NCBI GenBank assembly: GCA_902494555.1
Contig: CABUTR010000002.1
Location: 1 to 64,000, forward strand
Length of the DNA: 64,000 bases
Direction: 5' to 3'
Source of the DNA: an uncultured Collinsella sp.
GTDB taxonomy: Bacteria > Actinomycetota > Coriobacteriia > Coriobacteriales > Coriobacteriaceae
This document shows positions 8,038 through 15,503 of this stretch, piece after piece. The notes beneath the pieces were generated by a model. It worked only from the letters and a program-made list of their open reading frames with translations, made no database searches and had not been told where the DNA came from. The number at the start of each line of letters is the position of its first letter. Position 1 is the stretch's first letter. A program made the translations under genes and the position numbers.

Positions 8038-8777
8038 TCCTGTTTCCCGCAATCGATCTGATCGGCGGCAAGGTTGTGCGCCTGGAGTGCGGCGACCGCA
8101 GCCGCTGTAAGGTATATTCCGACGACCCCGTCGCCGTCGCCCGCTCGTTTGCCGAGCAAGGCGCGAACTGGGTGCATGTCGTCGACCTGTCCGCTGCCTT
8201 TGGCGAGGACGAGGACGCGTGCGCTGCCAACTCGGCGGCGATTAAGGCTATCTGCGGCGTCGACGGCCTGTCCGTGGACGTGGGCGGCGGCGTCCGTTCG
8301 CTCGCGCGCATCGACGAGCTGGCAGGCTACGGCGCACGCCGCATTGCGCTGGGCACCGTGCTGGTGACCGAGCCGGGTTTTGCCGAGGTGGCGGCCCAAG
8401 GCTTTGGCGAGCTGTTGGTGGCAGATATTGCCGCGCGCGACGGCCAGGTCAAGGTGAATGGCTGGCGCGACGGCGCGGGCGTGGCGCTCGACGATGCCGT
8501 GGCGCAGCTTTCCGAGCTGGGCTTTAAGCATCTGGTGTATACCGACATCGCGCGCGATGGCATGCAGACGGGCATCGATGTGGCGGCGTATCGCCATGTG
8601 GCCGAGGTCGCGGGATTTCCCGTCGTGGCGTCGGGTGGCATCTCGACGCTCGACGACATCCGCGCGCTGGCCGCAGTGGGTGAGGGCGCGATTGAAGGTG
8701 CCATTACCGGTCGCGCGCTCTACGAGGGCAACTTTACGCTGGTACAGGCGCTGACCGCCGCCCGAGGGGAGGAGTAG
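8034..8777 (+). CDS. hisA: ProFAR isomerase (phosphoribosylformimino-AICAR-P isomerase)
   Basis: 247 residues, standard length for HisA, a (beta-alpha)8 barrel that performs an Amadori rearrangement of ProFAR to PRFAR. Catalytic aspartates are in place: Asp8 in LFPAIDLIGG and Asp171 in YTDIARDGM. Phosphate-binding glycines are seen in VGGGVRS and ASGGIST. In some actinobacteria this enzyme is bifunctional (PriA, HisA/TrpF); nothing here decides that, and no trp genes are present. It starts inside the hisH stop codon and ends three bases before hisF. Confidence 0.95.
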   Translation: MILFPAIDLIGGKVVRLECGDRSRCKVYSDDPVAVARSFAEQGANWVHVVDLSAAFGEDEDACAANSAAIKAICGVDGLSVDVGGGVRSLARIDELAGYGARRIALGTVLVTEPGFAEVAAQGFGELLVADIAARDGQVKVNGWRDGAGVALDDAVAQLSELGFKHLVYTDIARDGMQTGIDVAAYRHVAEVAGFPVVASGGISTLDDIRALAAVGEGAIEGAITGRALYEGNFTLVQALTAARGEE

Positions 8778-8780
8778 CCC

Positions 8781-9563
8781 ATGCTTACCAAACGTGTGAT
8801 TCCCTGCCTGGACGTCAAGGACGGCCGTGTGGTCAAGGGCGTCAACTTTGTGAGCTTGCGCGATGCGGGCGATCCGGTGGAGCTGGCGCGCGCCTACGAC
8901 CGCGAGGGTGCGGACGAGGTCGTCTTCTTGGACATTACCGCCACGAGCGACAACCGTGCGACGACCATCGAGATGGCGGCGCATGCGGCCGAGGAGCTAG
9001 CCATTCCCTATACCGTGGGCGGCGGTTTTCGCGACCTGGCGGGCATGCGCACCATGGTTGCAGCCGGTGCCGACAAGGTGTCGCTCAACTCTGCCGCCGT
9101 GCGCGACCCGTCGTTGATTAGCCAGGCTGCCGCGGCGTTTGGTAGCCAGGCCGTGGTCGTGGCGATCGATGCCAAGCGCGTCGGTTTGCCCGGCGCATCT
9201 GGTGCCGACAAGTGGGAGGTCTTCACGGCGGGCGGCCGCAACGCCACGGGCATCGACGCGGTGGCGTGGGCCGAGGAGGCGGCTCGTCGCGGCGCCGGCG
9301 AGATCCTGCTCACCAGTATGGACCGCGACGGCACCAAGGCCGGATTTGACCTGGCGCTCACCCGCGCCGTGGCGCGCGCGGTGCCGATTCCGGTGATTGC
9401 GAGCGGCGGTGTGGGCGCGCTCGAGCATTTTGCCGAGGGCGTGATTGAGGGCGAGGCCGATGCCGTGCTGGCGGCGAGCGTCTTTCACTTTGGGACGTTC
9501 AGCATTCGCGAAGTCAAAGAGTATATGGCCTCTCAAGGTATTCCTGTGAGGTTGGACTTCTAG
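8781..9563 (+). CDS. hisF: Imidazole glycerol phosphate synthase, cyclase subunit
   Basis: 260 residues. HisF is a (beta-alpha)8 barrel that uses ammonia from HisH to cyclise PRFAR to imidazole glycerol phosphate and AICAR. IPCLDVKDGRVVKGV (catalytic Asp11), VVVAIDAKRV (second catalytic Asp), LLTSMDRDGTKAGFD and IASGGVGALEHF are all present. The AICAR released can be recycled by PurH, encoded at 29177. The stop codon at 9561-9563 is followed directly by a ~117-bp repeat that separates hisF from hisI. Confidence 0.97.
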   Translation: MLTKRVIPCLDVKDGRVVKGVNFVSLRDAGDPVELARAYDREGADEVVFLDITATSDNRATTIEMAAHAAEELAIPYTVGGGFRDLAGMRTMVAAGADKVSLNSAAVRDPSLISQAAAAFGSQAVVVAIDAKRVGLPGASGADKWEVFTAGGRNATGIDAVAWAEEAARRGAGEILLTSMDRDGTKAGFDLALTRAVARAVPIPVIASGGVGALEHFAEGVIEGEADAVLAASVFHFGTFSIREVKEYMASQGIPVRLDF

Positions 9564-9564
9564 T

Positions 9565-9681
9565 GCTGCGGCTTGCCCAGGCACTGCATTTTGCCGCTCA
9601 AACCGTCGCTCGCGTACCAAAGTACGCGTCGCTCCTCTTTCGCGGCAACCTGCGGCACCTGGACAACCCTCGCCGACCTGT
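9565..9681. repeat. ~117-bp structured intergenic repeat, copy 1 (inside his operon)
   Basis: About 90% identical by eye to 30798-30913. It contains nested inverted repeats: outer ttgcccagg with cctgga/gcaa, middle ttgccg with cggcaa, and central cgcgtac/gtacgcg around a 4-nt loop. The frame is open through it, but hisI-like sequence begins only after it, at 9704. It fills almost the whole gap between hisF and hisI. Confidence 0.85.
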
Positions 9682-9703
9682 GGGGTTTAAATTGGGGAGA
9701 GAA

Positions 9704-10033
9704 ATGGAAGAGATAACCGATCCTTCAAAGCTTACATATGACGTCAAGGGGCTGATTCCTTGTGTGGTTCAGCAGTATGACACCGGCGAGGTGCTTATGG
9801 TTGCTTGGATGAACGAGGAGTCGGTGGGGCTGACGCTCAAGACCGGTACCACGTGGTTTTGGAGCCGCAGTCGCCAGGAGCTCTGGAACAAGGGCGCGAC
9901 GAGCGGCAATATGCAGGAGGTCAAGGAGCTTTGGGCCGACTGCGATAGCGATACGCTGCTGGTCAAGGTTGACTCGCCGGGTCCGGCCTGCCATACCGGC
10001 AACCGTACCTGCTTCTTTAAGAAACTCGCGTAG
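9704..10033 (+). CDS. hisI: Phosphoribosyl-AMP cyclohydrolase
   Basis: 109 residues from ATG 9704, preceded by ggggaga; the in-frame upstream extension is translated repeat DNA and is rejected as the start. HisI opens the adenine ring of PR-AMP in a zinc-dependent reaction. Motifs: VLMVAWMNEES, TTWFWSRSRQELWNKGATSGN, the DCDSDTLLVKV metal-binding aspartates and PACHTGNRTCF with the zinc cysteines. It is not fused to HisE, which is a separate gene 46 bp downstream. Confidence 0.95.
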   Translation: MEEITDPSKLTYDVKGLIPCVVQQYDTGEVLMVAWMNEESVGLTLKTGTTWFWSRSRQELWNKGATSGNMQEVKELWADCDSDTLLVKVDSPGPACHTGNRTCFFKKLA

Positions 10034-10079
10034 GGCGGGCGCTCGATTAGACGCTCGGCCAACCAGAAAGGATTGAACT

Positions 10080-10397
10080 ATGGGTGTGCGCACCGCAAAC
10101 GTTCAGGATGGAAATATCGGTGAGACGCTGACGGGGCTCGCCGAGGTGATTCACGGCCGTCGCGACGCATCGCCGCAGGAGAGCTATACCGCTCGCCTGC
10201 TGACCGACGTCGAGGACGAGCTGCTCAAGAAGCTTGCCGAGGAGGCGAGCGAGGTGATCATGGCCTGCAAGGATAACGATCACGATCACATCCGCTACGA
10301 GGCTGGCGACCTGGTCTACCACTTGCTCGTGACGCTTGAGCGCTACGGCATTACCCTCGACGAGCTGGCCGGCGAACTCAACGCCCGCCGCCACTAG
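10080..10397 (+). CDS. hisE: Phosphoribosyl-ATP pyrophosphatase
   Basis: 105 residues, an all-alpha MazG-like NTP pyrophosphatase that hydrolyses PR-ATP to PR-AMP. SYTARLLTDVEDELLKKLAEEASEVIMACKDND and RYEAGDLVYHLLV carry the conserved metal-binding Glu/Asp residues (ExxE and ExxD). aagga lies about 6 bp before ATG 10080. Last gene of the his operon; the 120-bp gap to the convergent hisJ-type gene holds a 69-bp palindromic repeat. Confidence 0.95.
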   Translation: MGVRTANVQDGNIGETLTGLAEVIHGRRDASPQESYTARLLTDVEDELLKKLAEEASEVIMACKDNDHDHIRYEAGDLVYHLLVTLERYGITLDELAGELNARRH

Positions 10398-10436
10398 TCG
10401 TTTGGGACAGTCTTTGTTGGTGTAACGGGGTCATGG

Positions 10437-10505
10437 AAGTTGCGGTGAAATAGGGACTGTTTAAGCGCTTCATCAGGCAAAACAATCCCTATTCCACCGC
10501 AACTT
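10437..10505. repeat. 69-bp palindromic repeat, family A copy 1
   Basis: Arms aagttgcggtgaaataggga... and its near-complement ending ...ccaccgcaactt, with a ~24-nt loop unrelated to the loops of the other copies (18774-18842 and 59254-59322). All three copies are exactly 69 bp. This one lies between the convergent hisE and PHP phosphatase genes. Confidence 0.9.
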
Positions 10506-10517
10506 ATGAAGGGATGG

Positions 10518-11429
10518 TTAGGCGAGGGGCGTGGACTCCCATTCTCCGGTGGCGTGAGGGATGTCGAAGGTTCGGTAGCCGCAGTCGTAGGCGTGGGCCT
10601 GGGCCTCACTGATATTCCAGCAGATGTCACAGGCGCGGTGCGCGTCCGAGCCAAAGGTGATGGGTACCTCTGCGTGGGCGAAGCAACGCAACAGCCCCGT
10701 CGAGGGGTAATAGTCATCGAGCCCCTTGCGCGGTGCGGCGGTCGAGACCTCAATGCGGCGCCCCGTATCGTGGGCGCATTCGGCCATCTGCTCCCAGAAC
10801 GGCGCGGGGTCAAAATCGGGTGCAAAGCCTTCCTTCGAAAAGCGCATGACCAGGTCGGGATGAGCCATCACGTCAAAGTTGAGTGAGCTTTCGCAAGCAC
10901 GGCACCAGTCGTCGACGTAGCGCTCCCACACGCCGCGTACGCCTAAGTTTTCCCAAACGTGCAGGTTGGTGTCATCATCGATCCAGCCGCAGCGCGAATC
11001 GGGCGTATCGGGGCGAGCGACGTTTTCCGTTCCCGCCGTACCCGCGGCACCGGCCATGATATCGCCGGGGTCGCCAATCCAATGCACGCTGCCCAGACGT
11101 GCGACGGCGCCCTGGGACCAGCGCTCAACCAAAGGCTCACAGCCTTCGTACCAATCGCACTCAAAGCCATAGATAAGCTCGAGCTCCGGCGCAATCTGTG
11201 CGGCGAGCTTGCGGGCGTCCTCAAATGCCAAACGATGCGCCGGCAGGTCGTCCTCGACAACCTGCACTTCGCAGTTGGCGTCCATACTGGCGGGCAGGGT
11301 GAGATGGTCGGTCGAGACCATGACGCGGCAGCCGGCGGCGGCAGCAGCGCGGACGTTGTCCTCAAACGAGGCATGGCCATCCGAGAACGAGGTGTGGGTA
11401 TGGCAATCGACCAGCGGGCAAGCAGACAT
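10518..11429 (-). CDS. hisJ: PHP-family histidinol phosphatase (HisJ/HisK type)
   Basis: 303 residues; aaaggag lies 6 bp before the ATG at 11429. PHP-domain metal ligands are visible: DCHTHTSFSDGH at the N-terminus, STDH, GFECDW, GSVHWIG, MAHPDL and FGSDAHRA near the C-terminus. HisJ/HisK enzymes remove phosphate from histidinol phosphate, the only histidine step not encoded in the adjacent operon, so context strongly supports this role. It is transcribed towards the operon. A ~25-residue Ala/Gly/Thr-rich stretch after GSVHWIG is unusual. Other PHP phosphoesterases are an alternative. Confidence 0.88.
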   Translation of the reverse strand: MSACPLVDCHTHTSFSDGHASFEDNVRAAAAAGCRVMVSTDHLTLPASMDANCEVQVVEDDLPAHRLAFEDARKLAAQIAPELELIYGFECDWYEGCEPLVERWSQGAVARLGSVHWIGDPGDIMAGAAGTAGTENVARPDTPDSRCGWIDDDTNLHVWENLGVRGVWERYVDDWCRACESSLNFDVMAHPDLVMRFSKEGFAPDFDPAPFWEQMAECAHDTGRRIEVSTAAPRKGLDDYYPSTGLLRCFAHAEVPITFGSDAHRACDICWNISEAQAHAYDCGYRTFDIPHATGEWESTPLA

Positions 11430-11570
11430 GGAGGCTCCTTTGCGTCAAGCGAATCCGCTCCATTGTAGCGGCGCGGCCCTCGATGCGACGAGCGCGCCGG
11501 GGACCGAAATCGACTGGAAAGGACGGGTAGCGCATAAGGGCGAGCTCGCGACATCGGCCTCGCTCCGAAT

Positions 11571-11629
11571 CATGTACATCAGCCTCCAAGAGCTGCAAAA
11601 AATGACATGTTTGGAGGCTGACGTACATG
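11571..11629. repeat. 59-bp inverted repeat upstream of the LarC-like gene
   Basis: The 339-bp gap 11430-11768 contains 19-bp arms (11571-11589 and 11611-11629) with a single mismatch, centred on a 21-nt loop. The arms include cagcctccaa and ttggaggctg. It lies about 140 bp before the LarC-like start and about 140 bp upstream of the divergent hisJ start. It may be a regulator site, a terminator or a mobile repeat. Confidence 0.75.
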
Positions 11630-11768
11630 TTTGGCTGAGGCGGTGGAGTGTCGGTTTCTTGCGGACAGGGAAAATCGCGCTCATCGCGCTCCGCCACATC
11701 CACGCCGCCCGCGATGTGTTAGCGTTTGGGTGAACAAAACGAGCCCGTGCGGAAAGGAGCCGGACCGT

Positions 11769-12254
11769 ATGCCATGCGATAGCAAATCTCCGCTGTCCCG
11801 CGAGACCGATGCGCCCGAGACCATCGTCAAACTGGAATGCGATATCGACGACGCGTCGCCCGAGGTGCTCGCCTACGCCGCCGACCGCCTGCGCGAGGCC
11901 GGTGCGCGCGAGGTGCATTGGCTACCCCTCTATTGCAAGAAGGGCCGTCCCGGCTGGCAGCTGCAGGTAATCTGCACCCACGAGGATATCGAGCGCCTGC
12001 AGACGATTATCTTTTTGGAAACCACGACCAATGGCATCCGCCGCCAGGTTATGGAGCGCGTTTGCCTACCACGCCGCTTTGAGCGCGTGGTGACGCCATG
12101 GGGCGAGGTATCCGTTAAAGTGGCCACTCTGCCCGACGGCAGTGAGCGTGCGGCGCCCGAGTACGAAGACTGCTCCCGCCTCGCTCGCGAGCATAACGTG
12201 CCGCTCCAGCGCGTGATGCAGGCGGCACAAGCCGTGGCACTGCGATTTGAGTAA
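11769..12254 (+). CDS. LarC C-terminal-domain-like protein (nickel pincer cofactor insertion)
   Basis: 161 residues from ATG 11769 (ggaaaggag upstream). IVKLECDIDDASPEVLAYAADRLREAGAREVHWLPLYCKKGRPGWQL resembles the C-terminal half of LarC (DUF111), including the acidic DIDD and the KKGRPG segment used by LarC2 in CTP-dependent nickel insertion into the pyridinium-dithiocarboxylate cofactor of lactate racemase. Full LarC proteins are near 400 residues; the N-terminal half is absent here and no larA, larB or larE is nearby. A stand-alone second half is therefore seen. Its partner could be elsewhere. It is followed 58 bp later by the YfcE-like gene. Confidence 0.7.
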   Translation: MPCDSKSPLSRETDAPETIVKLECDIDDASPEVLAYAADRLREAGAREVHWLPLYCKKGRPGWQLQVICTHEDIERLQTIIFLETTTNGIRRQVMERVCLPRRFERVVTPWGEVSVKVATLPDGSERAAPEYEDCSRLAREHNVPLQRVMQAAQAVALRFE

Positions 12255-12312
12255 CGCGGCCGGTGGCACGCCACGCCCAGCTCCATCAACCCCACTCCGA
12301 AAGGACCTCCCC

Positions 12313-12861
12313 ATGAAATACCTCATCGCTTCCGACATCCACGGCTCGGCATACTGGGCCGAGCGCCTCTGCGCCGCCATCGAGTCCGAGCAGCCCGACC
12401 GCATCGTCCTGCTGGGCGACCTGCTCTATCACGGTCCGCGCAACGACCTGCCGCGCGACTATGCTCCCAAGCGCGTGATTTCGCTGCTCAACGCCCTGGC
12501 CGACCGCATCATCGCGGTGCGTGGCAACTGCGACGCCGAGGTCGACCAGATGGTGCTCGACTTTCCCGTCATGGCCGACTACGCCACGCTGTTTGACGAG
12601 ACCGGCCGCGAGCTGTTCCTGACGCACGGCCACGTCTTTGGCGCTGGCATGCACAACAGCGTCGACCACGCGCCCGCGCTGCCCGAGGGCTCCGCGCTCG
12701 TCTACGGCCATACGCACATCAAGGTTAACGAGGCAAGCGAGGCGCACCCGGGCCTGTGGCTCTTCAACCCCGGCAGCGTGAGCATTCCCAAGGACGACTC
12801 GCACAGCTACGGTATCTACGAGGGCGGCGCGTTCCGCCACGTGATCATGGAGGAGGACTAA
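12313..12861 (+). CDS. YfcE-like metallophosphoesterase
   Basis: 182 residues from ATG 12313 (aaggacctccc upstream), the usual length of YfcE. Calcineurin-like phosphoesterase motifs: IASDIHGS, LLGDLLYHGPRN, VRGNCD, LTHGHVFG and YGHTHIKVNE, giving the full set of dimetal ligands. E. coli YfcE is a manganese-dependent phosphodiesterase of unknown natural substrate. It ends two bases before the mazG start, so the two are almost certainly co-translated. Function beyond phosphoester hydrolysis cannot be assigned. Confidence 0.88.
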   Translation: MKYLIASDIHGSAYWAERLCAAIESEQPDRIVLLGDLLYHGPRNDLPRDYAPKRVISLLNALADRIIAVRGNCDAEVDQMVLDFPVMADYATLFDETGRELFLTHGHVFGAGMHNSVDHAPALPEGSALVYGHTHIKVNEASEAHPGLWLFNPGSVSIPKDDSHSYGIYEGGAFRHVIMEED

Positions 12862-12863
12862 CC

Positions 12864-13724
12864 ATGCCCGAGCATATGGCTCAGCAAAATGCCGAGGGTT
12901 CGCGCGACCTGTCCACGCTGGTCGACGCGTCGGCCGAGTTGCAGCATCTGGTGCAGACCATCTGGCGCCTTCGTCAGCCCGACGGCTGCCCATGGGACCG
13001 CGAGCAGACGCACCGCAGCATTGGCAAGAACATGATCGAGGAAGCCTACGAGGCGCTCGATTGCATCGAGGCGGACGACGTGGCGCATCTGCGCGAGGAG
13101 CTGGGCGACGTGCTCATGCAGGTAGTGTTGCATGCGCAGATTGCGGCGGACGCCGGTGAGTTTACGCTGGCCGATGTGGCACGCGATATCGACGCCAAGC
13201 TCATCCGCCGTCATCCGCACGTGTTTGGCGATGCGGATGCCGATAACTCCGACGAGGTACTCAAGATTTGGGACGAGGTCAAGCTTGCCGAGAAGGTCGC
13301 CAAGGACAAGGCCGTGGCGGCAGGCGAGGCTGCTCCCGAGGGGCTGCTCGACGGTGTGCCCACGCATCTGCCGGCGCTGATGCAGGCTCAGAAGGTGTCG
13401 CGCAAGGCGGCTGCCGTGGGCTTTGAGTGGGAGACGGTCCAGGATGTGTGGGACGAGGTCGCCGAGGAGCGTGCCGAGTTTGAGGCCGAGGCCCCCGGAA
13501 CGCCCGAGCGCGAAATGGAGTTTGGCGACCTGCTCTTTGCCTTGGTCAACGTCGCGCGCAAAGAGGGGATCGACGCCGAGAGTGCCCTGCGCGCCAGCAC
13601 GGCAAAGTTCCGCCGTCGCTGGGCCGCGATGGAGGCCGCCGTGCACGAGGCGGGCGATGACCTCGCCGCCTGCTCAACCGCTCAACTCAACGACCTGTGG
13701 GACCAAGCAAAAGCAAGCGAGTGA
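12864..13724 (+). CDS. mazG: Nucleoside triphosphate pyrophosphohydrolase MazG
   Basis: 286 residues from ATG 12864; gaggaggac of the previous gene serves as ribosome site. Two MazG domains: the first with LRQPDGCPWDREQTHRSI, MIEEAYEALDCIEADD and LREELGDVLMQVVLHAQ (ExxE...ExxD metal site), the second with GFEWETVQDVWDEVAEERAEF and EFGDLLFALVNVAR. MazG hydrolyses NTPs, including damaged ones, to NMPs. In many actinobacteria mazG lies a little upstream of eno; here the two are split by an inserted reverse-strand ATPase gene. Confidence 0.93.
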   Translation: MPEHMAQQNAEGSRDLSTLVDASAELQHLVQTIWRLRQPDGCPWDREQTHRSIGKNMIEEAYEALDCIEADDVAHLREELGDVLMQVVLHAQIAADAGEFTLADVARDIDAKLIRRHPHVFGDADADNSDEVLKIWDEVKLAEKVAKDKAVAAGEAAPEGLLDGVPTHLPALMQAQKVSRKAAAVGFEWETVQDVWDEVAEERAEFEAEAPGTPEREMEFGDLLFALVNVARKEGIDAESALRASTAKFRRRWAAMEAAVHEAGDDLAACSTAQLNDLWDQAKASE

Positions 13725-13763
13725 GGCCTGCGTCTCTCATGGCATCCATTCGTAGAGAGGTCT

Positions 13764-15131
13764 CTACAAGCAAAAAGCCATATACAACGGAAGATGTGCC
13801 AGCTGCGCTTCGGCATCCCACTCGAGTTGTTTAGGGTGCAACACGTAAGCCATCCCAATCTTCTTGTTAAAGCGCGCGCGGAATCGGTCGAGGGAGATGG
13901 TTCCGTATCTGCGTGGCGACTTAACTTCGATGGGGCTGATGCGCGGCTTTCCGGCGGCATTGACATAGGGTCGGGTAACGAGGAAGTCGATTTCCATGCG
14001 CTCCTCCCCCTCCTTCTTTCCGCTTTGGGAATAAAAGAAGAGCCTGTGTCCATTGGCCTTTAGGGATTGGGCAACGTAGTTTTCGGTAAGCATTCCTTCG
14101 TTCAATCCGATGTCGCCGCGAAGCACGGCTCTGTAAACGTCTTCATCGGTATCGTTGTTGTCAGAGAAGGCAAGCGTTACAAGCAGGCCGGTGTCTGCCA
14201 TGTAGCACTTGAGGGCCGTTTGCTCCATGCTGAGTGAAAGGCCCACGCTCGGTTCGCTTGCGGCATAGCAGATATTGGCAATTCGCGCGTCTGCCAGCCA
14301 AAAGAAGGCTTCTTCGTAGGTGCGCATGCGTGCGTTTTTATCAAGTGAGGAAAGCTTGAATCGTTTTTCGTGCCTAGAGAGCTGACCCGGGATGCCATCG
14401 AGTACGGAGACGACTTTGAATTCGTAACCGGTTGCAAAACGAGAGATATCGTTGCGATAGAGCTGGACGATTCGGCGCTTCGAAGCGTCGACGGGCGCAA
14501 AAGCGCGCTGTTCAACATAGATGGATACCGGCTCAGGCATGCCGCCTACGAGCATGTATTCGCGCATAAGGGAGAGCGCTCTGCGATGTAGGGCATCGGG
14601 GAGCGGCTTCATCTTGTTAAAACTCATGCGAATGAGATCGGCCAGCCCCTTTTCGTCCATGCCCCAAAGAAACTCCTCAAAGTCGAGGGGCTCAAGTTCC
14701 AGAGACTCTTCCTCGGATGGGATGACGATATCTTTAATGTTCTGCTTGATGCTGAGCAGGGATCCAGTTTCGATGTAGTCGTAACGTCCGTCTGCAACGA
14801 GATACTTGATGAGTCCGCGTGCTTGCGGGTACATCTGGACCTCGTCAAAGACGATAAGCGTCTCGTGTTCATAGAGTTTGACGTTATAGAAAACCGAGAG
14901 ATAGAGGAAGAGCGAGTCGAAGTCAGTGCGATAGTCCTCAAAATATTGCTTAACTTCTGCAGGTGCTTGAAAGAAATCAATGACAAGGCAGGACTTGTAT
15001 TCGGTTTCTCCAAACGTGCGGGCAAGCGTGCTCTTGCCGACGCGGCGGGCTCCTTCAATAAGAAGTGCTGTTTTACCAGCGCTTTCATGCTTCCATTTTA
15101 GTAGTTTGTCATAGGCTTTTCGTTTAAGCAT
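13764..15131 (-). CDS. AAA ATPase with DUF4143/PD-(D/E)XK-like C-terminus
   Basis: 455 residues from ATG 15131 (gaggta upstream on the minus strand); a 16-residue longer start at 15179 would be translated repeat DNA and is less likely. Walker A GARRVGKST at about 27-35, Walker B TLIVFDEVQM at about 91-100, and a sensor-like ETGSL. The C-terminal MEIDFL...PIEVKS pattern resembles the Asp...Glu-x-Lys core of a PD-(D/E)XK fold, as in the DUF4143 family of putative ATPases. The biological role of this family is poorly known; some are linked to mobile DNA or defence. GC content is visibly lower than in mazG or eno, and it interrupts a conserved block, so transfer is likely. Confidence 0.85.
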   Translation of the reverse strand: MLKRKAYDKLLKWKHESAGKTALLIEGARRVGKSTLARTFGETEYKSCLVIDFFQAPAEVKQYFEDYRTDFDSLFLYLSVFYNVKLYEHETLIVFDEVQMYPQARGLIKYLVADGRYDYIETGSLLSIKQNIKDIVIPSEEESLELEPLDFEEFLWGMDEKGLADLIRMSFNKMKPLPDALHRRALSLMREYMLVGGMPEPVSIYVEQRAFAPVDASKRRIVQLYRNDISRFATGYEFKVVSVLDGIPGQLSRHEKRFKLSSLDKNARMRTYEEAFFWLADARIANICYAASEPSVGLSLSMEQTALKCYMADTGLLVTLAFSDNNDTDEDVYRAVLRGDIGLNEGMLTENYVAQSLKANGHRLFFYSQSGKKEGEERMEIDFLVTRPYVNAAGKPRISPIEVKSPRRYGTISLDRFRARFNKKIGMAYVLHPKQLEWDAEAQLAHLPLYMAFCL

Positions 15132-15143
15132 GGCTACCTCGTA

Positions 15144-15226
15144 CACGATATCCAGAACTTTTATAACCTGATTATGCACGATATCCAGAACTTCAGACCC
15201 TTAGAATTGCACGATATCCAGAACTT
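15144..15226. repeat. Three direct repeats with 33-bp period at the ATPase gene start
   Basis: The 17-bp unit cacgatatccagaactt occurs at 15144-15160, 15177-15193 and 15210-15226, a period of exactly 33 bp (about three helical turns). Copies 2 and 3 share a 19-bp match beginning tg. They lie 13-95 bp upstream of the ATPase ATG at 15131, so they probably bind a regulator, possibly the gene's own product. Confidence 0.9.
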
Positions 15227-15503
15227 TGCACGATGCAAAAGCACATTATTGGCTCTTTCATTCGTAAGCCAGGTAAAGACGGTATGCCGATAGAAGAATT
15301 TAATGGGGGGCGACCTCTAGAGATGAATGCTCGGTGCAAAACAAGCGCCTCAAAAAGTGATTTCTCTAATTCATATGTATCCATCGGCTAACTTAGGGCA
15401 TAATGCAAAAAGTGCGACATGGCTAACTTACGGAGGCGCACCGACGGTGCACGGTCAGCCGGTCGCTTGCATCCACTACGTTTCCAAGTGAGAGGGAGAC
15501 AAC
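15227..15503. other. Gap between the ATPase and enolase genes
   Basis: AT-richer than its surroundings up to about 15420. It contains a 52-codon plus-strand frame (15233-15391) without a ribosome site that I do not call as a gene. The eno ribosome site gagaggga is near 15490. No other structure was seen. Confidence 0.5.

Noticed and set aside
15233..15391. 52-codon plus-strand frame between the repeats and eno (begins MQKHIIGSFIRK)
   Set aside because: No ribosome site, no recognisable family, and base composition like the surrounding inserted DNA. Possibly a remnant.
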